Assembly: GCA_045538075.1 (NCBI GenBank) | Contig: JAZSQT010000090.1 | Coordinates: 1 to 5,162 of the forward strand | Source: JAZSQT01 sp045538075 | GTDB lineage: Bacteria; Chrysiogenota; Deferribacteres; Deferribacterales; Mucispirillaceae | Direction of reading: 5' to 3' | DNA: 5,162 nucleotides | Shown here: piece after piece, positions 1-5,162 of the stretch | Position numbering within the stretch: the first letter of the stretch is position 1 | Layout: every line of letters begins with the position of its first letter | Position numbers and translations under genes: made by a program | Notes under the pieces: model-generated | What the model saw: the letters and a program-made list of their open reading frames with translations, nothing else | Told to the model about the DNA's origin: nothing | Databases searched by the model: none

Positions 1-114
1 ATTCTATTTCTGATAGCTACTTTTAATATTAATGGAATTAACTTCTATTTTGAAGAAATATACAATTTTATACGTTATACTCATTCAACATATAATACTA
101 TATACGCTTATTAA
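1..114 (+). CDS. Probable C-terminal end of a convergent unidentified protein (partial, 5' end off window)
   Basis: Reading frame 1 of the plus strand is open from the window edge for 37 codons and ends in TAA at 112-114. The visible peptide starts hydrophobic (ILFLIATFNI) and becomes rich in Tyr, Asn and Ile, ending THSTYNTIYAY. I do not recognise it. Support for coding comes from three things: an open run this long is uncommon in such AT-rich DNA, G/C is lowest at the third codon position (about 5 of 37, against about 9 of 37 at each of the other two), and its stop falls exactly at the end of the opposing WD40 gene. No start codon or upstream part is visible. The alternative is that 1-110 is plain AT-rich intergenic DNA. 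The hydrophobic start might be the end of a membrane segment, but that is a guess. Confidence 0.4.
   Translation: MLFLIATFNINGINFYFEEIYNFIRYTHSTYNTIYAY
108..113 (-). other. Tandem in-frame stop codons TAATAA ending the WD40 gene
   Basis: The plus strand reads ttatta here, giving two consecutive in-frame TAA codons on the minus strand. This supports a real gene end rather than a sequencing frameshift. The first stop shares the palindrome TTAA (111-114) with the TAA of the opposing plus-strand frame. Confidence 0.85.
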
Positions 115-1316
115 TTTACTGGTGTTAGTAAAGATTTGTTATTATCAATAATTTCAACTTTTGCTGGTTTGATTTTTTTACTAATGTATTTTCCTTCTTT
201 TTTGATAATTAATTTATCTGGTCTATTATATTTTTTTGCTACTTGGGCAAAAGGATAATGCCTGCCACCACTATAAATTGTAATATAAGAGGCAAAACTA
301 CCAGCACCATCAACGTAACCATTATTTGATAAAACTGCTAAGGCATCTCTAAAAACGTATATTTTTCTTGATTGGTTTCTATAACTTGGAAACCATAATG
401 TAGCATACTTATTTTCTTGAAAGATTGCACCCTTTCCACTTGCTAAAAATCTTAAATTATCATCAAGGGCTAAAGCAGTTGCAGGCAAGCTACCTGATGG
501 TGCATAATTTTCACCATTACCCGATATATTCCATAATGCCACTAACCCATCATCGCCACAAGTTGCAAAAAATTTGCCACCCTTTGAAGCAGCAACAGCC
601 CTAACAGTATCATTATGACGAGAAAATTCTTTAACTATAGTGCCGTTATACACATTCCAAACACGAGCCGTTTTATCGTAGCCACCACTAATTAATAAAT
701 CTGAATTAACGGCAAAATCTAAAGACGAAACTATTTCATTACCGGCTTGCAATGTTTTTATTTTTTTACCGTCTGGCACAGAATAAATATTAATTTTACC
801 GTTTTTGCCTCCTAAAGCTGCAATTTTTTCTGTTTCGTTTATAGCTATGCTATATACATCACCGTCTATTCTTTCCCATATATATACATTTTCCCACGTA
901 GAAGTATCCCAGACATAAACTGTTGAAGCAAAAGAAGCAAAAGCATATTTTCCAGATGCAGAAAGAGAACTTGCCCTATAAACAACTCCTGGTTTAAATA
1001 TCTTTTTTAAATTTTTACCATTTTTAATATCCCAAAAAATTAAAGAACCGTCTTGAGATGAAGTAAAAAGGTATCTACAAAAAAGATCTGACGATATGTT
1101 TGTAACTTGTTTCGTATGGCCTGCTAATGAACCTATTAATTTAGATTTAAATGGGTCAAAAATTCTTACCTTTCCGTCAAAATGCCCCATTACCAAATAA
1201 TCTCCACAAGCATTTAAAGATGTAACAGCATAACTTCCATCAGTATCAACTACAGTAGAGGCATACGTTTTTATACTAAAAAAAGAAATAACTAATAATA
1301 ACACAATTTTTTTCAT
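111..1316 (-). CDS. Exported WD40-repeat (seven-blade beta-propeller) protein with C-terminal GY-D...RPD module
   Basis: This 401-residue protein starts with a Sec signal peptide (MKK, then a hydrophobic core, probable cleavage after TYA near residue 19), so the propeller should act in the periplasm or at the outer membrane. Seven WD-like blades can be counted from their closing strands: VRIFDP (50-55), LIFWDI (92-97), VYVWDT (132-137), INIYSV (175-180), ARVWNV (217-222), VALWNI (258-263) and ATLWFP (305-310). Residues 327-369 form a non-propeller module with GYVDG, YPFAQV and YNRPDKL, resembling the segment after WD40 repeats in bacterial WD40/caspase-type proteins. The chain then ends after a short basic tail (IKPAKVEII...). 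No catalytic domain is present, so a scaffold or binding role is inferred. The ATG overlaps the stop of the upstream DUF4384 gene as ATGA, which implies coupled translation and a joint function. The gene ends in tandem stops, TAATAA (108-113). The binding partner is unknown. Confidence 0.9.
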   Translation of the reverse strand: MKKIVLLLVISFFSIKTYASTVVDTDGSYAVTSLNACGDYLVMGHFDGKVRIFDPFKSKLIGSLAGHTKQVTNISSDLFCRYLFTSSQDGSLIFWDIKNGKNLKKIFKPGVVYRASSLSASGKYAFASFASTVYVWDTSTWENVYIWERIDGDVYSIAINETEKIAALGGKNGKINIYSVPDGKKIKTLQAGNEIVSSLDFAVNSDLLISGGYDKTARVWNVYNGTIVKEFSRHNDTVRAVAASKGGKFFATCGDDGLVALWNISGNGENYAPSGSLPATALALDDNLRFLASGKGAIFQENKYATLWFPSYRNQSRKIYVFRDALAVLSNNGYVDGAGSFASYITIYSGGRHYPFAQVAKKYNRPDKLIIKKEGKYISKKIKPAKVEIIDNNKSLLTPVN

Positions 1317-2689
1317 TTTTTGCTTCCAATAACAGTATAATTAACTGAAGTAGTATATTTATCACCTTTATGGTAAGAAAATTTTTCTAACAAATCTTTA
1401 ACAACATTTTCTGATGTTTCTGGCAGTATATTATAATTATTGTGAGCATATTTTGGTAAAATATCAAGAGTTGGTTTTGTATCTGTAGCAAAAACTTGGA
1501 TAGTATAATTGCCCACCATATCAGGCAGTTGCCAAACACCTAATGAGATCCATTTATTTGCGTCATTTTCTTTGATTTCTTTTATAAAAGTAGTGCCTTT
1601 AGAAAAACTTAATATATTTGATATTGATTTTTCCATATTATAGCCATGAATAGCAAAATATAAATACGATTTTTTATTTGCTTTTACTAATAACGTAATA
1701 TTGTCGCCTTTTTGCAATATAGTTGAATTACTTGCCGATGACATTTTTAAATTTACTCTCAAATCAGCATTTGAATTATCGTAATTATTAACTAAACTAA
1801 CTATATTTTTGTTAGAAACATTCGTTTTTATACCTTTTACTAATAACGACGGTATTTTAACTACTGATGAAGCAACAGTTATGCTACCTCCAGATATCAA
1901 AGAACAATTTACTACTACATCGCTATTTGGAGTAACGTAAAAACAAGCCATTGTATAGCTTGCTGAGTCTTTATTTTTGTTACTTTTTACTTTTCCGTCT
2001 AAAATTTCTTTAAACATCATAGAAAAAGGTGTTACTTCTTGACTACCTGCGTAAACAGGATAAGCAACGTAAATGTTAGATTTAGCAAGCATTGGTTTAG
2101 ACAAAATTTCTGCTGCTATTTCAAGACTTGGAGGAGTTTGTCCTATCTCTATTAACTTTTTGCGTGCCTCTACTGATGATAATCTCGGTTTTGGATATTC
2201 TTTATAGCCTAAAAAAATTATAATATGCTCATAATTTTCGTATTCAATGTATATAGGCATAGCTTTTTCTATACTTCTATATACTATATCACTTCTATCG
2301 TTATCAGAAAAAGACGTTAATGAATTGATTTTTGCCGTTAGACTTTTAAGTTTTTTAATATATTCTTCTGGATTATTAATTGAAACCACAGCTTTTATTA
2401 AATCTTTTTCTTCAAAATAATCTATAGTTGGGTTTATAAATGATAAATTTGATACTAATTTTATAAATCTTGATGAGTATAGAGATTTTAAGTCGCTATT
2501 TTCTACGATACTTTCTTGCTGATGTTTTGAATAAACTTGCACTTTTATTGATGAAGATAAATCACTTAATGCTTCTTTTTTAGCTTCATCTCTATTTTTG
2601 CCGTAGCCTATGCCGTAATAAGTGTTATCTCCGTAAGAGATGTTAAAAGATAATATAAAAAAAGCAAAAACCATCAATATTTTAGCCAT
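1313..2689 (-). CDS. Exported LPP20-like / DUF4384 domain protein
   Basis: This 458-residue protein has a signal peptide at 1-20 (MAKILMVFAF, then FILSFNISYG) and no cysteine at the likely cleavage site, so it looks periplasmic rather than a lipoprotein. Residues 21-118 resemble the LPP20-type domain, with GIGYGKNRDEAKKEA followed by a strand IKVQVYS. Residues about 205-282 alternate strands (IYVAYPVY, YTMACFYV, DVVVNCSLI, ITVASSVVKIP) in a pattern like the FlgO/CsgG-type fold found in related envelope proteins; this assignment is tentative. Residues about 309-402 fit DUF4384: LRVNLKM, QKGDNITLLVKA, SYLYFAIHGY, ISLGVWQLPD, GNYTIQVFATD. No catalytic motif is visible, so an envelope assembly or binding role is inferred. 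It lies 22 bp after the methyltransferase gene and overlaps the WD40 gene by 4 bp, so the two exported proteins are probably partners. An in-frame stop at 2702-2704 leaves this ATG as the first start. Confidence 0.85.
   Translation of the reverse strand: MAKILMVFAFFILSFNISYGDNTYYGIGYGKNRDEAKKEALSDLSSSIKVQVYSKHQQESIVENSDLKSLYSSRFIKLVSNLSFINPTIDYFEEKDLIKAVVSINNPEEYIKKLKSLTAKINSLTSFSDNDRSDIVYRSIEKAMPIYIEYENYEHIIIFLGYKEYPKPRLSSVEARKKLIEIGQTPPSLEIAAEILSKPMLAKSNIYVAYPVYAGSQEVTPFSMMFKEILDGKVKSNKNKDSASYTMACFYVTPNSDVVVNCSLISGGSITVASSVVKIPSLLVKGIKTNVSNKNIVSLVNNYDNSNADLRVNLKMSSASNSTILQKGDNITLLVKANKKSYLYFAIHGYNMEKSISNILSFSKGTTFIKEIKENDANKWISLGVWQLPDMVGNYTIQVFATDTKPTLDILPKYAHNNYNILPETSENVVKDLLEKFSYHKGDKYTTSVNYTVIGSKK
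1323..1327 (-). promoter_or_regulatory. Ribosome binding site of the WD40 gene, inside the upstream gene
   Basis: The minus strand reads GGAAG six bases before the ATG at 1314-1316. The site lies within the last codons of the DUF4384 gene. Together with the ATGA stop/start overlap, it points to re-initiation by ribosomes that have just finished the upstream gene. It also favours this ATG, which places a good signal peptide directly at the N-terminus. Confidence 0.6.
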
Positions 2690-2695
2690 AATTAA

Positions 2696-2700
2696 CCTGT
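2696..2700 (-). promoter_or_regulatory. Ribosome binding site of the DUF4384 gene
   Basis: The minus strand reads ACAGG six bases before the ATG at 2687-2689, within the 22-bp gap after the methyltransferase stop. It is a modest Shine-Dalgarno match at normal spacing. It supports the ATG that begins the signal peptide. Confidence 0.55.
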
Positions 2701-2711
2701 ATTATTAATAA

Positions 2712-3443
2712 TTATTTTTCTGCCATAAAAAAATTTCGCTCTTTCAAAAATTTTATATTTAAATCTATACAGCCATCGTATATAGTAACTTTAGAAAATC
2801 CAGAGGCATGCAACATAGATAGTATTTCTTGGTTACTATAATATTTTTCTAAAATTTTTATATCACTTCTATTCCATACTCCATTATCTAACAGAAATGT
2901 TGTAATATAAAAAGTTGTCATTCTATCTTTCATATCGTAAGAAGCATTGCAAATACAAACATCATCTTTATCTACTGCATGAAATTCTTTTTCTGCAGAT
3001 TTTTGAACAGCAGTTTCAGAATTTACATCAAAGATAAATACCCCTTTATCTTTTAGAATGTTATATACATTAGAAAAAGTTTTTATAACATCTTCTGGTT
3101 CTATTATATGATTGATACTATCAAAAAGACAAGTAGAACAGTCAAACCTTTCTTCAATATCTAAATTTCTAATATCTTGATGGATAAACTCTACTTTTGG
3201 TGCATTAATTTTTGCATAAGCAAGCATAGCTAATGAGCCATCTACACCATAAACATTAAAACCGTATTTACTTATAATATCTGCCATATTACCAGTGCCA
3301 CAACATAAATCTATAACACTTGCTTTTTTAGGCAATACTGGAAAAAGTATTTTTTTTAACACCTTTTCTAATGCGTATGGCATAGAAAAAGTCCAATACT
3401 TATTATAAAAGAATGCAAAATCGTCGTAACAATCGTATGACAT
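2712..3443 (-). CDS. Class I SAM-dependent methyltransferase, substrate unknown
   Basis: This 243-residue cytoplasmic protein has the Rossmann-like methyltransferase fold. Motif I, the SAM-binding glycine loop, is VIDLCCGTGNMA (43-54). The acidic residue that normally contacts the SAM ribose is D68 in YGVDGS, and HQD (88-90) supplies the acidic residue near the adenine. The fourth strand is CLFDSINHI (105-113) and the fifth is GVFIFDVNS (134-142). The N-terminal YDDFAFFYNKYW (6-17) is typical of the Methyltransf_25-like group of small methyltransferases. The C-terminal half (about 145-235), which should set the substrate, gives no recognisable signature. Nothing in the neighbourhood fixes the substrate: the gene is 24 bp after thiD and 22 bp before the DUF4384 gene. 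A TAA codon sits directly before the ATG, so no longer start is possible, and starting at Met21 would lose the conserved N-terminus. No good Shine-Dalgarno precedes it; AGGG lies too far upstream. Confidence 0.9.
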   Translation of the reverse strand: MSYDCYDDFAFFYNKYWTFSMPYALEKVLKKILFPVLPKKASVIDLCCGTGNMADIISKYGFNVYGVDGSLAMLAYAKINAPKVEFIHQDIRNLDIEERFDCSTCLFDSINHIIEPEDVIKTFSNVYNILKDKGVFIFDVNSETAVQKSAEKEFHAVDKDDVCICNASYDMKDRMTTFYITTFLLDNGVWNRSDIKILEKYYSNQEILSMLHASGFSKVTIYDGCIDLNIKFLKERNFFMAEK

Positions 3444-3467
3444 TTAATAACCGTCTATAATATCCCT

Positions 3468-4259
3468 TTAACGCAAACAAAAAAAATGGTCAACAGGTCC
3501 ATTACCTTTGCCGATTTTATATTCTGCTCCAGAAGTTATTGCTTTAGTAATATAATCTTTTGCATATCCTACAGCATCATACAATGGGTATCCTTTTGCA
3601 AGAAAAGAAGCAATAGCAGCAGAATAAGTGCAACCTGTTCCGTGGGTATTTTTTGTATCAATCCTCTTTGATGGAAAAAGTATAAAATTTTTACCGTCAT
3701 ATAAGGTGTCATTACTTTCTTCGCCAGAAAAATGCCCACCTTTTATTAACACATTTTTAACACCCATTTCCCTAATAATATGGCATGCTTTTTTGACAGT
3801 AACTTCTCCATCTATTTTTATGCCAGCTAATACTTCTGCTTCTAAAACATTTGGAGTAATAATTCTTGATAAAGGTATTAATTCTTTAATTAGTGCATTA
3901 ATAGCCGATTGTTGCAGAAGCCTTGCTCCACTTGAAGCAACCATGACTGGATCTAAAACGTAATTTTTTACTTTACAATCTTTAAAGGTTTCAGCAACGG
4001 TATATATAATATTTTCTGATGATAACATTCCAGTTTTAACTGCATCTGCTCCAATATCAGATAATACTGCTTCTATTTGGGTTCTAATTGATTTTTTGCT
4101 TAATTCTTCAATATGGGTAACACCTAACGTATTTTGGCTTGTAACGGCAGTAATAGCACTCATTGCAAATACGCCACAAGATGATATTGTTTTAATATCT
4201 GCCTGTATTCCAGCACACCCTCCACTATCACTACCTGCTACAGTAAGCACTTTTTTCAT
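3468..4259 (-). CDS. thiD: Hydroxymethylpyrimidine/phosphomethylpyrimidine kinase
   Basis: ThiD phosphorylates HMP and then HMP-phosphate to HMP diphosphate, the pyrimidine precursor joined to the thiazole by ThiE in thiamine phosphate synthesis. At 263 residues it matches the usual length. Visible ribokinase-family landmarks are the N-terminal substrate loop AGSDSGGCAGIQADIKT (8-24), AVTSQNTLGV (38-47), VKTGML (74-79), DPVMVASSG (103-111), ITPNVLEAEVL (134-144), LIKGGH (171-176) and the anion-hole/catalytic GTGC (207-210), with C210 at the position of the active-site cysteine known in ThiD. One oddity is Cys15 where the loop usually has Gly. The gene stands 24 bp after dnaE, away from other thi genes, and there is no room for a TPP riboswitch in front of it. 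Its expression therefore probably follows that of dnaE. A pyridoxal-kinase-type relative is possible but less likely given the ThiD motifs. Confidence 0.95.
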   Translation of the reverse strand: MKKVLTVAGSDSGGCAGIQADIKTISSCGVFAMSAITAVTSQNTLGVTHIEELSKKSIRTQIEAVLSDIGADAVKTGMLSSENIIYTVAETFKDCKVKNYVLDPVMVASSGARLLQQSAINALIKELIPLSRIITPNVLEAEVLAGIKIDGEVTVKKACHIIREMGVKNVLIKGGHFSGEESNDTLYDGKNFILFPSKRIDTKNTHGTGCTYSAAIASFLAKGYPLYDAVGYAKDYITKAITSGAEYKIGKGNGPVDHFFCLR

Positions 4260-4264
4260 AAAAA

Positions 4265-4268
4265 CTCC
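4265..4268 (-). promoter_or_regulatory. Ribosome binding site of thiD
   Basis: The minus strand reads GGAG five bases before the ATG at 4257-4259, within the 24-bp gap after the dnaE stop. It is the clearest Shine-Dalgarno in the window and fixes the thiD start, so the gene can be translated independently of dnaE. Confidence 0.7.
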
Positions 4269-4283
4269 AGATATACAATAAAT

Positions 4284-5162
4284 TTATTCAGCTTCTTCAA
4301 AAATTTCTTCTGATGCAAAAATTCTATCTCTAAAAGTAATTGCCTCTGCCTCTATAAAACCAGGAATATTATTGCAACTATATAAAAAATCTACCGTTGG
4401 CCTTATTCTAAATTCTTCTGACAGTTTTAACATAACACGAAAATTATGAGGTTTTTCAAGAGATACCCTAACTGGCAAACTACCACTATGTTTTGATAAT
4501 ACAGTTTTTATTTGAAACACTCTATCTTTAGTTAAATTATCTAAATCAAAACGTAGTGTAACACCTTTTGTAGAATGCTCTAAGCCTTCCCCTAAATCAT
4601 ATACTTCTTCTGCTCTAATTGAACAACTTTCTTCATCATTGCCATTTTTGTTGACTTTCCCTTTTACTACAATAATATTATCTTCTACTAAAAGATGAAC
4701 TATTTTACTATATACTCTTGGAAATACAATAACATCTACTTCACCTTCTAAATCTTCTAAGGTAATGAATGCCATTTTTTCTTTTTTTGCTTGAGTAATA
4801 TGGTGCCTAATAGCTTTAATCATACCTGCAGTAGTAACGGCCTCATCAACATCAATATTTTTTATCTCATAACTTCTAACGCCTATTGCTTTAATAAAAT
4901 TGTTTAACTCTTTTAATGGGTGTCCAGAAAAATAGAAGCCTAATACTTCTTTTTCCATTTTAAGCAATTCTTTTTCTGGCATTTCTGTAACATCTGGATA
5001 AAATTCCTCGTTATCTTCATCGTCCATAAAATCTTCTAAAGTAAACTCACCTTTTTCATGGATTTTAGCTAATTTATACCCTTCGTCGAGACATTCGTTA
5101 ATTACTTGTAAATATTGTCTCCTATTCTTGCCTAAACTATCGAAAGCACCAGCTTTTATTAA
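4284..5162 (-). CDS. dnaE: DNA polymerase III alpha subunit, C-terminal part (5' end off window)
   Basis: This is the end of the catalytic subunit of the replicative polymerase. The frame is open to the right edge, so the 292 visible residues are roughly the last quarter of a protein normally about 1,150 long; the polymerase and PHP domains lie outside. Visible residues 1-16 (LIKAGAFDSLGKNRRQ) are the conserved helix-hairpin-helix region. EKEVLGFYFSGHPL (70-83) is a hallmark of DnaE. An OB-fold follows at about 109-171, with TTAGMIKAIRHHIT, MAFITLEDLEGEVDVIVFP and VVKGKV. Residues about 200-292 are the C-terminal domain, which in DnaE contacts the clamp-loader tau subunit. The internal beta-clamp-binding site, expected between the HhH and GHPL motifs, appears degenerate (GEFTLEDF, 38-45). 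The Met at 5025-5027 is internal and not the start, because the HhH motif lies upstream in the same frame. The protein ends EEAE and is followed closely by thiD. Confidence 0.95.
   Translation of the reverse strand, partial: LIKAGAFDSLGKNRRQYLQVINECLDEGYKLAKIHEKGEFTLEDFMDDEDNEEFYPDVTEMPEKELLKMEKEVLGFYFSGHPLKELNNFIKAIGVRSYEIKNIDVDEAVTTAGMIKAIRHHITQAKKEKMAFITLEDLEGEVDVIVFPRVYSKIVHLLVEDNIIVVKGKVNKNGNDEESCSIRAEEVYDLGEGLEHSTKGVTLRFDLDNLTKDRVFQIKTVLSKHSGSLPVRVSLEKPHNFRVMLKLSEEFRIRPTVDFLYSCNNIPGFIEAEAITFRDRIFASEEIFEEAE

Noticed and set aside
13..39. IATFNINGI peptide resembling the N-terminal motif of exonuclease III
   Set aside because: That motif occurs at the start of the enzyme, but this frame has no ATG here and ends about 30 codons later. 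Chance similarity.
42..55. CTTC...GAAG inverted repeat as a terminator for the minus-strand operon
   Set aside because: The stem is only 4 bp, is not G+C rich and is not followed by a proper T run, and it lies in a probable coding frame.
3479..3486. A8/T8 homopolymer near the 3' end of thiD as a phase-variable tract
   Set aside because: Slippage would alter only the last few residues (FFCLR), beyond all catalytic motifs, so a switching role is unlikely.
3457..3493. TTGACC and TATTAT boxes on the minus strand before the methyltransferase gene
   Set aside because: The spacing is 25 bp instead of about 17, and the -35-like box encodes the end of thiD. Such matches are expected by chance in AT-rich DNA.
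3486..4281. Three short plus-strand open frames (3486-3671, 3628-3963, 4096-4281)
   Set aside because: They lie antisense to the well-supported thiD, have no recognisable domains and show no good ribosome binding sites. They are shadows of thiD.
5025..5027. Start codon of a separate small OB-fold protein at this Met
   Set aside because: The same frame continues upstream to the window edge and encodes the DnaE helix-hairpin-helix motif, so this Met is internal to dnaE.
1..5162. CRISPR arrays, tRNA or rRNA genes, insertion sequences, long repeats
   Set aside because: No repeat-spacer pattern, RNA gene signature, transposase or terminal inverted repeats were seen, and nearly all of the window is explained by coding sequence.

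Overview
This window reads as a compact, AT-rich bacterial chromosome segment (roughly 30% G+C by eye). It is almost entirely coding and nearly all on the minus strand. Exported proteins with Gram-negative signal peptides, an LPP20/DUF4384-type protein and a normal DnaE-type replicative polymerase suggest a low-GC diderm. A Deferribacterota-like genome (for example a Mucispirillum or Deferribacter relative) is my best guess, but that is inference from composition and gene types and is not proven here.

Reading in the direction of transcription (right to left), the window opens inside dnaE. Only the last 292 codons of this DNA polymerase III alpha subunit are present, and they run off the right edge. 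Next come thiD (HMP/HMP-P kinase of thiamine synthesis), a small class I SAM-dependent methyltransferase of unknown substrate, an exported LPP20-like/DUF4384 protein, and an exported seven-blade WD40 propeller protein. The gaps are 24, 24 and 22 bp, and the last pair overlaps by 4 bp (ATGA). No terminator or convincing promoter lies between the genes, so the five look like one transcription unit in which housekeeping genes lead into two envelope proteins.

At the left edge, bases 1-114 of the plus strand stay open with coding-like codon use and stop on the same TTAA tetranucleotide that ends the WD40 gene. I annotate this as the probable C-terminal end of a convergent, unidentified gene. If correct, the window has no intergenic stretch longer than about 24 bp.

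The most interesting part is the last gene pair. WD40 propellers, a GY-D...RPD module, caspase-like peptidases and DUF4384 domains commonly occur together in single large bacterial proteins. Here the propeller with its GY-D...RPD module and the DUF4384 domain are two separate, translationally coupled, exported proteins. No caspase-like domain is visible in the window, and the WD40 protein stops about where a further beta-domain would be expected to begin. This looks like a minimal, protease-free periplasmic version of that architecture.
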